A stretch of 64,000 bases of DNA, taken from positions 62,001-126,000 of the forward strand of contig JAHIRD010000148.1 in the NCBI GenBank assembly GCA_018818835.1. The letters run 5' to 3'. The notes beneath the pieces are model-generated. The model did no database searches. It was not told the DNA's origin and saw nothing but the letters and a program-made list of their open reading frames with translations. Position numbers and translations under genes: made by a program. This document shows, in pieces, positions 54,640 through 64,000 of this stretch. The DNA comes from Pseudomonadota bacterium. GTDB lineage: Bacteria; Desulfobacterota; Desulfobacteria; Desulfobacterales; Desulfolunaceae. Numbering within the stretch: the first letter of the stretch is position 1; every line of letters begins with the position of its first letter.

Positions 54640-54903
54640 TCAGGGCATTAAAATGAGGCTTGACACATAGGCCAGTCGAAACAGACCCACAAGAGCCAGT
54701 CCAAGCCCCAGACTTGCTTGCATGAGGTTGTTTTCGATAAATCTTTGATAATACGTGTCAATCATCCTCGATTGGTTTGACGATTTGATTTCAGATGATT
54801 TGATCCTGGCCATGATCTGATCAGCCATATGAACAGGCGGGCGGATCATGGATCGTGTGTTCAGCCATTTTTTATAATCGTTTTCAGCATTCAATGTCTT
54901 CAC
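54640..54903 (-). CDS. Small membrane protein, possible anti-sigma factor
   Basis: 87 aa. Cytosolic N-terminal part of about 60 residues (NDYKKWLNTRSMIRPPVHMADQIMARI) and one TM near the C-terminus (ASLGLGLALVGLFRLAYVSSL). It overlaps the sigma factor gene by 20 nt. That layout is standard for anti-sigma factors, but no zinc-binding HXXXCXXC motif is present, so it would be a non-ZAS type or another membrane partner. Confidence 0.6.
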   Translation of the reverse strand: MKTLNAENDYKKWLNTRSMIRPPVHMADQIMARIKSSEIKSSNQSRMIDTYYQRFIENNLMQASLGLGLALVGLFRLAYVSSLILMP

Positions 54904-55438
54904 CCATATTCATTTTCAAATGATGTCTCAGTTTTTCTTTGGTCCGTGACAATCTGGATTTGACCGTTCCTGTTTTAATGTTTTCGATTCGGGCTATGTC
55001 TTTGTGCGATAGCCCATCACATTCTGCCAGGATAAATACTGAACGATCCTCAAAAGATAAGCTGTCCAGGGCCTCATTAAGCGATTCAAACAACTCTTTA
55101 TTCAAGAGGTCTTCGGCAGGGGATGTTTCCATGGGCAGCTCAGGAAAATCAGGTTCCAGAATCTCTTTTTTCCGGTTTATTTCATTCAGACACCGGTTTC
55201 GTGCAATGCGATAAAGCCAGGTTGAAAATTTTCCCAGAAAGCGATTATACGTATTCAGGTGTGTATAGGCTGTGATGAAAACATCCTGAAGAATATCCTC
55301 TGCTGTCTGTTTGTGTTGAATGATATTGACGATATAGACAAACAAGGGCGTTTGATATGTTAAGACCATCTCCTCAAACCCATGGATATCTCCTTGCTTG
55401 ATTTTAGTTATGCTGTCGATATCCTTTTTCGGGTTCAT
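54884..55438 (-). CDS. ECF-family RNA polymerase sigma factor
   Basis: 184 aa. Region 2: TAEDILQDVFITAYTHLNTYN and FSTWLYRIARNRCLNEI. Region 4: ALDSLSFEDRSVFILAECDGLSHKDIARIENIKTGTVKSRLSRTKEKLR. Typical RpoE-like. First gene of a three-gene unit with the small membrane protein and signal peptidase; it may control their own promoter and envelope genes such as the nearby phospholipase (inference). Confidence 0.9.
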   Translation of the reverse strand: MNPKKDIDSITKIKQGDIHGFEEMVLTYQTPLFVYIVNIIQHKQTAEDILQDVFITAYTHLNTYNRFLGKFSTWLYRIARNRCLNEINRKKEILEPDFPELPMETSPAEDLLNKELFESLNEALDSLSFEDRSVFILAECDGLSHKDIARIENIKTGTVKSRLSRTKEKLRHHLKMNMGEDIEC

Positions 55439-55720
55439 CTCTTGATCCGGACCGCCTTCGTGGTTGTGAATAAATCCCCTGTTAGTTACTTATACAAATG
55501 AAAAGCCTTTGGGTTCCAATCTTTTTTGTATTTTCCATGATTATATTGTATAAAAAATAAGACATACCCGGCCCTGGTGTATGGTATGGTTGTAACGGGT
55601 TATTCTGATCAATCATCACTCCGGCATCACTCCGGTATTTTTTTCAAAGAAAAAGGATTAATTCATATTCTGATAAGACGAATATGATATTCCAATAATA
55701 TAGCAAAAAGGGGCCGCTTC

Positions 55721-56590
55721 GTGTTTTTAATCAACGTGCGTTTATTTTATCTTTGCGCATCGCTCATTGTTTTTTATTCATGGGTATTGCCGAGTTATGC
55801 GGAAACTGCAGGCCAGGAAGAGATGCCACCATATCAGACGCTGGATTCCCTGTTTACTCTTTATCAACCCTATCTTTCAAGTATTTCGGCGTATAAACCC
55901 ATGTATTTTCTTGTCGGTACCCGACCTGAAAACAGTCGGTTCCAGTTTAGTTTCAAATACCGTTTTCTCAATCCCAAGGATTCTGTTATCAGTCGGCATC
56001 CCTGGTTAAACGGAATTCATTTCGCATATACACAGTCGTCGTTCTGGGATTTGAATTCTCCGTCAGCCCCGTTCAAGGATACCAGTTATAAGCCCGAGCT
56101 GTTTTTTTTGAGTTCCAATCTGTACAATGGGTCATCATTGATTGAACGTTTTTTCGTGCAGGGAGGTGTTGAACACGAATCCAATGGACGGGATGGGGTG
56201 GAATCCCGAAGCACCAATTATATTTATATTCACCCCATATTTGTTTTTCTCGATAAAACCCTGGGCACAGGAATTCAAATTGCGCCGAAACTTTTTGTTT
56301 ATGTTGGAAATGACAATCAAAATAATCCGGATCTTGACGCATACAGGGGTTTTTTTGATCTGATGATCAAGTTTGGCCAGGAAAACAGCCTGGTTTGCGA
56401 GTCCCATTTACGCTCAGCCCGAAAAGGCAGTTCCATTCAAATCGATTTAAGTTACCCCTTAAACCGGCATGTCCAAAGCCCCATCAATATGTATTTCCAG
56501 GCCCAGTATGTGAATGCCCTTGCTGAAAATCTGATCAACTATAAACACCGTATCGAGGCCTTTAGGTTTGGTTTTTCTGTTATTCGGTGA
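55721..56590 (+). CDS. pldA: Outer-membrane phospholipase A (OMPLA/PldA family)
   Basis: 289 aa with a signal peptide (cleavage near YAETA). Catalytic His152 and Ser154 lie in GGVEHESNGR, and Asn166 follows in ESRSTNYIY, at the same spacing as E. coli OMPLA His142/Ser144/Asn156. YTQSSFWD and PFKDTSYKPE are also family marks. Hydrolyses acyl chains from phospholipids that reach the outer leaflet. Starts GTG. Close to the ECF unit and facing away from it, so possibly part of the same envelope response. Confidence 0.85.
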   Translation: MFLINVRLFYLCASLIVFYSWVLPSYAETAGQEEMPPYQTLDSLFTLYQPYLSSISAYKPMYFLVGTRPENSRFQFSFKYRFLNPKDSVISRHPWLNGIHFAYTQSSFWDLNSPSAPFKDTSYKPELFFLSSNLYNGSSLIERFFVQGGVEHESNGRDGVESRSTNYIYIHPIFVFLDKTLGTGIQIAPKLFVYVGNDNQNNPDLDAYRGFFDLMIKFGQENSLVCESHLRSARKGSSIQIDLSYPLNRHVQSPINMYFQAQYVNALAENLINYKHRIEAFRFGFSVIR

Positions 56591-56936
56591 TGACTTGCCG
56601 TTGGCGGGCTAAAACATTCGTACTCGTACATAGTCCAGAAGAAAACGATTAGGCATATAATGTATATAACCCGAAATAATTTTGACAACCTACTGTTCCT
56701 ATGTCAAAATGGTTATTAAAAATTGGATATACGTTTTAGATTTTACCTGTTTTTTTCCATGCGCAATCTCGTATAGTCGAGTTCCCACCCGGGGGCGATC
56801 TTTCAATCGTAATTTATTCAATTTGTTATATTTTTTATTTTATTGTTGAATGATAGTGAGTGTTGATCCATGATTGAGTCCCATGCAGTTTGCCAAATCC
56901 CAGGGTGATTTATACATTAATTGAAAGCGGTGCCCA
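56591..56936. other. Intergenic region upstream of the PAS kinase
   Basis: About 345 bases with no gene. It contains an inverted repeat with promoter-like boxes (listed next). Confidence 0.4.
56679..56710 (+). promoter_or_regulatory. Inverted repeat overlapping a promoter-like element
   Basis: ATTTTGACA and TGTCAAAAT flank a 14-nt spacer. The same bases give TTGACA and, 17 nt later, CAAAAT. A promoter with a symmetric operator is possible, about 225 nt before the kinase gene. Confidence 0.35.
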
Positions 56937-59489
56937 ATGAAGAAAAAGGACAACCAACCCGGTGACTCGGTCCCAGGGCCAGAATCTATACCAGTTGGCC
57001 AAAACTCTGACGGACATGCCCGGCAAGCTCTTCGACAAAAGGCCGAAACCATCGCATATCAAGAGACAGTTCTTTCAACGGAATTCATCCAATCCATGTC
57101 ACTCAATGACATCGCATCACTGATCCACGAACTGCAGGTATACCAGATTGAGCTTTCGATGCAGAACGAGGAACTCCGTCGGGCACAAATAGAAATAGAA
57201 AAAACCCAGACGCGATTTTTTGACATCTATAACCTATCTCCGGTGGGATATTGTACATTAAGTGAAAAAGGATTGATTCTGGAAATCAATCTGACCGCGG
57301 CAACCCTTTTTGGTATATCCAGAAAATCGCTCATTAACCAGCCCTTCTCCCAATATATCCTAACTGAAGATCAGGACATCTACTACCATCATCGCAAACA
57401 TCTTTTTGAGACCAGGAATCCTCAGTCCTGTGACTTGCGTATGAATCGCACGGACAATACCTGGTTCTGTGCACATATCAATGCGACCGTTTCTCATGAC
57501 CCGGATGGTAATTTGATGTGTCACATTGTCATAAACGATATTACTGAACAGAAAAAAGCAGAGACAGCCTTACGGGAAAGTGAGGAAAAATACCGGCTAC
57601 TATATACATCCATGGAACAGGGACTTGCCCTTCACGAAATTATCAGTGATGAAAACGGTAAGCCGGTTGATTATGTGTTTCTTGATCTTAATGACAGCTA
57701 TACCCGTATCCTGGGCATCACCCGTGACATGGCCATCGGTAAACGGATCACGGAAGTCATGCCCAAGGTGGAGCAATACTGGATCGATGTTTTCGGTAAA
57801 GTGGCTCTTACGGGTGAATCAAGCTATTATGAAAACTACCTGGAAACAACAGGAAAATATTATTCAACGTATTCATATTGCCCCAAGAAGAACCAGTTTG
57901 CCGTTCTTGTTACTGATATTTCCGAACGCAGGAAAGGGGAGGAACTTCTACGAAAAAATGAATCCAGACACCGTGCCATGATGGCCAATATTTCGGATGT
58001 CATTGCCATTATCGATCCGGAAGGTATCATTCGTTACAAAAGTTCGAATATCGAAAGGTGGTTTGGCTGGCATCCTGATGATCTTGTGGGAGCCTCCACC
58101 TGGATAAATGTTCATCCTGGAGATCTGGATCGCATCCAAAATTTTTTTGGTTTTGTTACGAGCAAGACGGATGAATCAGGTACGGTTGAATGCCGTTATA
58201 TGTGCAAGGACGGCCATTACAAATGGATCGAAGTCACCGCAGTTAATCGCTTCCATGATCCTGATATCCAAGGTGTTTTACTTAATTATCATGATATCTC
58301 CGACCGCAAAAAAACGGAAGAAGAAAAACTTAAGCTGGAATCCCAACTCAGGCAGGCCCAGAAAATGGAATCCGTTGGAAGGCTCGCCGGGGGTGTGGCA
58401 CACGATTTTAACAATATGCTCGGGGTGATTCTGGGGCACGTTGAGATGGCCCAGGATCAACTGGATTCTGCCCATCCTGTTTTTGCCGATATGGAAGAAA
58501 TCAGGCATGCGGCAAGGCGTTCAGCCGATATTACCCGGCAACTGCTGGCCTTTGCCCGAAAACAGACCGTTGTTCCTAAACAGCTTGATTTGAATCATAC
58601 CATTCAAGGGATGCTCAACATGCTGCGCCGCCTCATTGGCGAGAATATTGACCTTACCTGGAAACCCGGCCTTGACCTTTGGTCAGTCATGGTGGATCCC
58701 TCACAGATTGATCAGATCCTGGCCAATTTATGCGTCAATGCCAGAGACGGGATTTCCGGGGTGGGTAAAATAACTGTCGAGACAAAAAACAGCACCTTTG
58801 ATGACGATTATTGCGCCAATCATCAAGGATTTATTCCGGGAGACTATGTCCAGGTCTCTCTGAGCGACAATGGCTGCGGCATGGACAAGGAGATATTGGA
58901 CAACATCTTTGAACCGTTCTTTACCACCAAGGGTGTTGGCAAAGGGACCGGTCTTGGCCTATCCACAGTTTATGGCGTCATCAAGCAGAACAACGGATTC
59001 ATAAATGTCTACAGTGAGCCTGGGCACGGCTCGATTTTCACCTTTTATCTGCCTCGGTACGTTTCTAAGGATATGATAAAGGTCATCAATGATTTCATAG
59101 AACCTTCTATGGGTGGCCACGAAACCATCCTCCTGGTGGAAGATGAACCGGCCATTCTGAGAATGACGGGAAAGATGCTAAGGACTCAAGGTTACACCGT
59201 GATTGAAGCAAGAACCCCGGGGGAGGCCATCTATTTGGCACGGGAGCACACAGGTGAGCTGCATATGCTCCTGACCGACGTGGTCATGCCCGAGATGAAC
59301 GGAAGGGATCTTGCCCATAACCTTTTAATGCTTTACCCGAATATCAAACGTCTATTCATGTCCGGCTACACGGCCAATGTCATAGCTCCTCATGGTGTCC
59401 TGGACCATGGGGTTCATTTCATCCAGAAACCCTTTTCGAAAAATGAATTGGCCGCCAAAGTCAGGGATACTCTGGATTATAAATCCTGA
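56937..59489 (+). CDS. Cytosolic three-PAS hybrid histidine kinase with receiver
   Basis: 850 aa, no TM. PAS domains at about 90-205, 215-330 and 345-460. HisKA with His489 in GGVAHDFNN. HATPase about 580-710 ([24 protein letters not shown]). Receiver about 728-850 with Asp781 in [12 protein letters not shown]. The C-terminal half is closely related to the kinase at 61363, showing gene duplication. No separate output protein lies next to it. Confidence 0.88.
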   Translation: MKKKDNQPGDSVPGPESIPVGQNSDGHARQALRQKAETIAYQETVLSTEFIQSMSLNDIASLIHELQVYQIELSMQNEELRRAQIEIEKTQTRFFDIYNLSPVGYCTLSEKGLILEINLTAATLFGISRKSLINQPFSQYILTEDQDIYYHHRKHLFETRNPQSCDLRMNRTDNTWFCAHINATVSHDPDGNLMCHIVINDITEQKKAETALRESEEKYRLLYTSMEQGLALHEIISDENGKPVDYVFLDLNDSYTRILGITRDMAIGKRITEVMPKVEQYWIDVFGKVALTGESSYYENYLETTGKYYSTYSYCPKKNQFAVLVTDISERRKGEELLRKNESRHRAMMANISDVIAIIDPEGIIRYKSSNIERWFGWHPDDLVGASTWINVHPGDLDRIQNFFGFVTSKTDESGTVECRYMCKDGHYKWIEVTAVNRFHDPDIQGVLLNYHDISDRKKTEEEKLKLESQLRQAQKMESVGRLAGGVAHDFNNMLGVILGHVEMAQDQLDSAHPVFADMEEIRHAARRSADITRQLLAFARKQTVVPKQLDLNHTIQGMLNMLRRLIGENIDLTWKPGLDLWSVMVDPSQIDQILANLCVNARDGISGVGKITVETKNSTFDDDYCANHQGFIPGDYVQVSLSDNGCGMDKEILDNIFEPFFTTKGVGKGTGLGLSTVYGVIKQNNGFINVYSEPGHGSIFTFYLPRYVSKDMIKVINDFIEPSMGGHETILLVEDEPAILRMTGKMLRTQGYTVIEARTPGEAIYLAREHTGELHMLLTDVVMPEMNGRDLAHNLLMLYPNIKRLFMSGYTANVIAPHGVLDHGVHFIQKPFSKNELAAKVRDTLDYKS

Positions 59490-59656
59490 TCTATGTCACG
59501 GATGATAAATGTGGTCCTGATGTCTTTAAATGTTTGTGTTGCCAGCTGCGATATGGTATTTTTTAAAATACTTATCTTTTCAGAATTAAGCTATTCAGCT
59601 ACTCAAAATTATTTTTTCACAGAATCAGACTATTCAACCAAAAAAAGGAGGCTGTC

Positions 59657-59866
59657 ATGGATTCAAGTGTTTACAAAATTATTGAAGTCGTTGGATTATC
59701 CGAGAAATCATGGGAAGAAGCAGCCCGAGTCGCCATGAAGGCTGTTGATAAATCATTGCGCGACATTCGCGTTGCAGAGGTTGTTAAAATGGATATGCGA
59801 CTTGAAGATAACCGGATTGTTGCATACCGGACTCGATTAAAGGTGTCTTTCAAGTTCGATAGCTAA
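59657..59866 (+). CDS. Dodecin family flavin-binding protein
   Basis: 69 aa. VYKIIEVVGLSEKSWEEAA followed by AVDKSLRDIRVAEVVKMDMRLE and YRTRLKVSFKF matches dodecins, which form hollow dodecamers that hold flavins. AAAAGGAGG lies 6 nt before the ATG. Stands alone between a kinase and a binding-protein gene. Probably a flavin buffer in the cytosol. Confidence 0.9.
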   Translation: MDSSVYKIIEVVGLSEKSWEEAARVAMKAVDKSLRDIRVAEVVKMDMRLEDNRIVAYRTRLKVSFKFDS

Positions 59867-60159
59867 TAGAATAAGAAAAGACCAACAGAGTTTGTTCGGA
59901 AACATAAAGGCAATCATGGTAATAAAATCGGATGTCGTTAACAGCTGAATCGACACCGATTAACTATTGTCCATCAATTCATTGCATCCTGCGACCCATG
60001 TCGGCGTTTTCAGGTTTTCGAAATCCGAAAACGTACGCGTAGCCTACTCCTGCGGTTTAGAAAATTCTGCGGCCTTGACCTGAGCTGCAATCAACAAGCC
60101 CTGGATGAACACTAAGCGTTCCAGCGCAACGTATTCGCATAATTATGGAGCCCCATAAT
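59867..60159. other. Intergenic region with a possible gene remnant
   Basis: About 290 bases. The inverted repeat GTTTTCG/CGAAAAC lies near 60016. On the minus strand a short frame reads ERLVFIQGLLIAAQVKAAEF to a stop, but has no start; it may be a left-over piece or a dispersed repeat. Confidence 0.25.
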
Positions 60160-61344
60160 ATGGAAAAAAATAAAAAACATGAGTGCATGATGAGAAGAAA
60201 AACGAATCGATATCTCAATTTAATTGTGATGTTTGTCCTTTTTTTTTATTTTGGATTGACTGATTCAATGGCTCTAAAAACGGCGCCGACATTAAACAAC
60301 GGGGAGAAATGGCGTATAGGATACTTAGAAGGCGGCCCATGGCCTGATTACCAGGAAACGTTGAAAGAAACGGTGATCAGTCTTATTGACCTGGGATGGA
60401 TCAAAAAAACCGAACTTCCGCATTTACAGAATACCGATGATACCAGGATACTGTGGACATGGCTATCCCATAATATCAAGAGCGACTATCTCAATTTTGT
60501 GGAAGACGCGTACTGGTCATCGAACTGGGAGGACAGTTTGCGTGAAAAGAACAGGCTTGCATGCCTGGATCGCCTTCGTGGTAAAAAGATAGACTTAATG
60601 TTTGCCGTTGGAACTTGGGCCGGATTGGATTTGGCAAATAACAATCATAGTGTCTCCACGATTATCATGTCGACATCCGACCCAATTACAACCGGCATCA
60701 TAAAAAGTGCGGAAGATTCCGGTTTTGACCATGTCGTTGCCGAGTGCGATCCCACACGATACCTGAGACAGATACAGCTATTTTATGACATCATCAAATT
60801 CAAAAGACTCGGAGTCGTTTATGAGGATACATCGGATGGGAAAGCTTATTCGAATCTGGAGGATTTGAGGAAAGTCTCAATAGAGAGAGGATTTGAACTT
60901 GTAGAATGTATTGCTCCGGACACCAATCTGAGCGAAGATGAGGCGTCAAACGCATACGCGGAATGCTGCGAAAAATTGGCACCAACCATAGATGCATTCT
61001 ATTTTACTGCTCATCGAGGGGCTGATCCTAAAAATATATCCAAAGCGCTGGTACCGCTTTTAAGATACAAGGTTCGAACCTGGTCCAATTGGGGAGTAAT
61101 CCATATCAAAAATGGCGTATTGCTTAGCGTTGGACGGAAAGATTTCAAGCTTCCCGGTAAATTTAATGCGAACAATCTTGCCCAGATATTCAATGGTGTG
61201 AAACCAAGAAATTTAAAACAGGTATTGAAAGAGGAACTTACTTTGGCAATCAACCTGGAAACGGCCAGGATCATCGGTTATAAACCGCCAAAAAATTTAA
61301 TGAAAATTATCGATGTTGCTTACGATAAAATAGAAAGCCCTTAA
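60160..61344 (+). CDS. ABC-type periplasmic substrate-binding protein, paralogue of 2232-3350
   Basis: About 394 aa. Signal segment RYLNLIVMFVLFFYFGLTDSMA. Body parallels the protein at 2232: WRIGYLEGGPWPDY, LMFAVGTWAGLDLANNNH, TSDPITTGIIKSAEDSGFDH and DPTRYLRQIQLFYDIIKFKRLGV. Start is uncertain; the ATG at 60160 has a GGAG box, another ATG is at 60145. Followed after 18 nt by a sensor kinase gene, again with no ABC permease, so it may feed a signal and not an importer. Confidence 0.8.
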   Translation: MEKNKKHECMMRRKTNRYLNLIVMFVLFFYFGLTDSMALKTAPTLNNGEKWRIGYLEGGPWPDYQETLKETVISLIDLGWIKKTELPHLQNTDDTRILWTWLSHNIKSDYLNFVEDAYWSSNWEDSLREKNRLACLDRLRGKKIDLMFAVGTWAGLDLANNNHSVSTIIMSTSDPITTGIIKSAEDSGFDHVVAECDPTRYLRQIQLFYDIIKFKRLGVVYEDTSDGKAYSNLEDLRKVSIERGFELVECIAPDTNLSEDEASNAYAECCEKLAPTIDAFYFTAHRGADPKNISKALVPLLRYKVRTWSNWGVIHIKNGVLLSVGRKDFKLPGKFNANNLAQIFNGVKPRNLKQVLKEELTLAINLETARIIGYKPPKNLMKIIDVAYDKIESP

Positions 61345-61362
61345 TGGAGCAGATGTCTTTTT

Positions 61363-63234
61363 ATGAATCAAACATCTAAGGTGTATGTCAATGTCCTTGG
61401 CATTGCTAGTGCGGTTGGGCTTTTATTCTGGCTCATAGACGGATATTTCGAGTTTATTTTTTTTCATCAGAATTTAACGTTTCTTGTATTGGAAGGCCCT
61501 GAAACGTTGATGGAGTCCCTTGTCTTTCAGGTGCCTATGCATTCTTTATTCGTGAGACTTTCATTTGTTGTTGCCTGTGTGATATGTGGATTTATTGTCG
61601 CCGTATTTCTCTCAAGACGAAAAAAAACAGAGGCATTACTTAAAGAGAACGAACAAAAGTTCAGGGCATTGATCCGAACAATTCCTGATTTAATCTGGCT
61701 GAAAGATCAGAACGGAATCTATCTTGCCTGTAATTCCAGATTTGAACATTTTTTTGGTGCAAAAGAAAAGGATATCATCGGAAAAACAGACTATGATTTC
61801 CTTGACAAGGACTTGGCTGATTCTTTCAGAAAGCACGATGCCATAGTAATGGCCAAAGGGAAACCCAGCATTAATGAAGAGGAAATTATTTTTGCTGATG
61901 ATGGGCATCGTGAAATTCTTGAAACCATAAAGACAGCAATGTACAGCAATGATGGCCAACTCGCTGGGGTGTTGGGTATTGGTCGAAATATCACTGAACG
62001 TATAAACCTGCAGGCACAGTTTATTCAGTCCCAGAAGATGGAGTCGGTTGGCCGATTGGCTGGCGGCGTGGCACACGACTACAACAACATCTCCAGTATA
62101 ATCATGGGCTATACAGAGTTGGCTCTGGAAAAAATAGAACAAAGCGATCCGCTATACGATTACTTGATGGAGATATACACGGCATCAAAGCGTTCAACGG
62201 ACATCACCCGGCAATTACTGGCCTTTGCCCGTCAACAAACCATTGCCCCAATCGTACTCGACCTGAATGATACCATAGAAAAAACGCTCAAAATGCTCTG
62301 TCGACTGATCGGTGAAGATATTGATATTAAGTGGTTCCCCAAAGCAGAATTATGGCCCATTAAAATTGATCCTTCTCAGATAAATCAAATTCTGGTCAAC
62401 CTCTGCGTGAATGCCAGAGATGCAATCGCCAACGTAGGTAAAGTGAGTTTTGAAACGAAAAATATCAGTTTTGATGAAGCATACTGTGCTGATCACGTGG
62501 GATTTATTGCCGGTGAATATGTATTACTTGCAGTAAGTGATGACGGCAGCGGAATGTCGCCGAAAACCCTGGATAAAATTTTTGAGCCTTTTTTTACGAC
62601 AAAAGGCATTGGGAAGGGTACAGGGTTAGGCCTATCAACCGTTTATGGTATTGTTAAACAGAACAATGGGTTTATCAATGTATACAGCGAGCCGGAAAAA
62701 GGAACGACATTCAAGATCTATCTTCCCAGGCATTTCGGTGATATTGGACTGACTACCCATGAAGATGATTTAGAGATCCCTTTGAGCCGAGGTGAATTGG
62801 TTTTGCTGGTCGAAGACGATCCGTCTATCCTGAAGCTCGGCGAAAGGATCCTCACGGTTCTTGGATATAATATTCTTTCCACAACACATCCGACTGAGGC
62901 GATTCAGTTGGCAAATGAAAGCCCAGGAACGATTGACCTTTTAATAACAGATGTGGTTATGCCTGAAATGAATGGCCGTGAGCTATCCGAGCAGCTCCTA
63001 TCACATCATCCCAATTTAAAAGTTCTGTTCATGTCTGGCTATACAGCCAATGTTATTGCCCATCGAGGTGTCCTGGAAGACGGCGTTCATTTCATTTCCA
63101 AGCCTTTTTCTAAAAAAGATTTGGCTGTTAAGGCCCGTGAAGTGCTGGATGATACCAAAGGATACGAAAATTTTTCGGCCCATCAAAAAAGTCTCAACCA
63201 AGGTGACAAAGAAACCAGCGAAGATTCTTTTTAA
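61363..63234 (+). CDS. Membrane PAS hybrid histidine kinase with receiver
   Basis: 623 aa. Two TMs (about 10-30 and 65-84) enclose a short periplasmic loop. PAS about 97-215, HisKA with His238 in GGVAHDYNN, HATPase about 330-458, receiver about 478-600 with Asp530 in [13 protein letters not shown]. Its last 400 residues resemble the kinase at 56937. Co-transcribed with the binding protein just upstream, which may bind its periplasmic loop when loaded (inference). Confidence 0.88.
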   Translation: MNQTSKVYVNVLGIASAVGLLFWLIDGYFEFIFFHQNLTFLVLEGPETLMESLVFQVPMHSLFVRLSFVVACVICGFIVAVFLSRRKKTEALLKENEQKFRALIRTIPDLIWLKDQNGIYLACNSRFEHFFGAKEKDIIGKTDYDFLDKDLADSFRKHDAIVMAKGKPSINEEEIIFADDGHREILETIKTAMYSNDGQLAGVLGIGRNITERINLQAQFIQSQKMESVGRLAGGVAHDYNNISSIIMGYTELALEKIEQSDPLYDYLMEIYTASKRSTDITRQLLAFARQQTIAPIVLDLNDTIEKTLKMLCRLIGEDIDIKWFPKAELWPIKIDPSQINQILVNLCVNARDAIANVGKVSFETKNISFDEAYCADHVGFIAGEYVLLAVSDDGSGMSPKTLDKIFEPFFTTKGIGKGTGLGLSTVYGIVKQNNGFINVYSEPEKGTTFKIYLPRHFGDIGLTTHEDDLEIPLSRGELVLLVEDDPSILKLGERILTVLGYNILSTTHPTEAIQLANESPGTIDLLITDVVMPEMNGRELSEQLLSHHPNLKVLFMSGYTANVIAHRGVLEDGVHFISKPFSKKDLAVKAREVLDDTKGYENFSAHQKSLNQGDKETSEDSF

Positions 63235-63526
63235 TAATACCAACATTCGTAACGCCTATGCTGACGAGTTCGGCGTGGATGTCAATGCCGGGACCGAACG
63301 TGAAACCTTTTTTGTCAGTTGCTTTAAAGATAACATTTATTCCGATGTGGGAGATTTTCGGGTGAAGGATGTGATTTTTGAAACAGGCGGGCGAGGAAAA
63401 TCCATGAAGCAGATTCAGGGACAGGAGAAGGCTTATCTTGTTATTGATACAGATTATACCTCGGATTCCAAACATATTCCCCTTTGGTTGTTTGGGATGA
63501 TGGGGAATAAGGAAAATATTCTGTGA
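63230..63526 (+). pseudogene. C-terminal remnant of an AAA ATPase of the DUF4143 type
   Basis: About 97 codons in frame: NNTNIRNAY, GTERETFFVSCF, FETGGRGKSMKQIQ and HIPLWLFG match the end of ATP-binding DUF4143 proteins. The P-loop part and start codon are missing; the remnant begins right at the kinase stop, so the kinase unit probably replaced the 5' part. Confidence 0.75.
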
Positions 63527-64000
63527 CCAGAAACAAAATAAAAAAAGTTCTAATTCTATGGCCCATTATGTTGCTGCTCGTAATCGTATTGCACACGTTC
63601 TATCAACGGCATAACATTGACAAAAAAATAGTGGACGCCAATGGCCTTGTCTGGACAGCCGGAGGAAAACAATTTGTGGTCCAGGTTAATGAGCGTGAGG
63701 ACGGAGAACTGCTTGAAATAGGCATTGTTGTTGTTGGCCCTGAAAAAAAAGAAATCTATAAAAAAATCGAAGTCATTGACAGGGATATGTTTGGCGGTGG
63801 GTTTGTTCGTGCGATTCAGGTAGATCAGGATCCGGAGAATGAAATTGTTGTATGGCACGCACGAGCCAAGTATTATCTTGATTTTTCAGAAGGGAAGGTA
63901 ACAGATGTTTCCCTTGAACAGGCTCCCAGGCAGATAAAGGATCTTGCTGAACGTTGGCATAAGTATAATGTCATGGCAGGCATGGAAATCACCCTATGGC
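63523..64000 (+). CDS. Unassigned membrane-anchored protein, 3' end outside window
   Basis: Open to the window edge (159 codons). GTG start overlaps the remnant's stop as GTGA. One N-terminal TM (VLILWPIMLLLVIVLHTFY), then a soluble, probably periplasmic part with FVVQVNEREDGELLEIGIVVVG and ENEIVVWHARAKYYLDFSEG, beta-rich. I do not recognise the family. Confidence 0.6.
   Translation, partial: MTRNKIKKVLILWPIMLLLVIVLHTFYQRHNIDKKIVDANGLVWTAGGKQFVVQVNEREDGELLEIGIVVVGPEKKEIYKKIEVIDRDMFGGGFVRAIQVDQDPENEIVVWHARAKYYLDFSEGKVTDVSLEQAPRQIKDLAERWHKYNVMAGMEITLW

Noticed and set aside
59493-59738. 81-codon forward ORF overlapping the dodecin start
   Set aside because: No family marks; the dodecin gene in another frame has a strong RBS and clear homology.
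1-64000. CRISPR arrays, tRNA and rRNA genes, group II introns or retrons
   Set aside because: No regularly spaced repeats, cloverleaf-like tracts, rRNA signatures or reverse transcriptase motifs were seen.

Overview
The window looks like a piece of the chromosome of an anaerobic, Gram-negative Desulfobacterota-type bacterium (Desulfobacterales-like). This is inferred from the mix of gene families: an octaheme cytochrome c lipoprotein, many cobalamin-binding radical SAM enzymes, sigma-54 control, TolC/HlyD export, outer-membrane phospholipase A and large hybrid sensor kinases. No rRNA, tRNA or CRISPR array was seen, so the taxonomic call is indirect.

Layout. 1-7.1 kb: a truncated beta-propeller lipoprotein, then an operon of an orphan ABC-type binding protein, an MFS transporter fused to periplasmic sensor segments, and a GCS2-type glutamate ligase. 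7.1-15.2 kb (minus strand): a tight RiPP operon with two Nif11-type precursor peptides, a YcaO, a long TfuA-like protein, a glycosyltransferase, a B12-type radical SAM enzyme and an APS-kinase-like protein. A SPASM radical SAM enzyme diverges from it. 16.8-18.3 kb: a REP-associated tyrosine transposase element. 18.8-24 kb: octaheme cytochrome, CocE/PepX-type hydrolase lipoprotein and a hybrid sensor kinase. 24.2-30.4 kb: three more B12-type radical SAM proteins and a U32-peptidase-like protein. 30.8-39.1 kb: an export operon (TolC, NHLM-type HlyD, C39 peptidase/ABC exporter, second NHLM ABC protein) plus a LivJ-like lipoprotein. 39.1-46.5 kb: a complete dedicated type II fatty-acid synthase set (MAT, ER, KSIII, KR, DH, KS, ACP, acyltransferase, PPTase) read from a sigma-54-like promoter opposite a sigma-54 activator gene. 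48.5-53.2 kb: a giant protein with an N-terminal HhH region and a C-terminal cysteine-protease-like region. 53.7-55.4 kb: ECF sigma factor, small membrane protein and signal peptidase I. 55.7-64 kb: phospholipase A, two related hybrid histidine kinases, dodecin, a second orphan binding protein, a pseudogene remnant and a truncated CDS.

How the parts may work together. The precursor leaders end in GG, which is what the C39/NHLM exporter cuts. YcaO+TfuA predicts backbone thioamidation, the B12 radical SAM enzymes predict C-methylation or similar chemistry, and the FAS set could provide an acyl group. The whole 7-46 kb stretch may therefore be one composite locus for a glycosylated, lipidated or thioamidated Ala/Gly-rich peptide. 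The RiPP core is well supported by sequence. The link between RiPP and FAS is inference from proximity. No obvious enzyme joining an acyl chain to a peptide (for example a GNAT-type maturase) was recognised.
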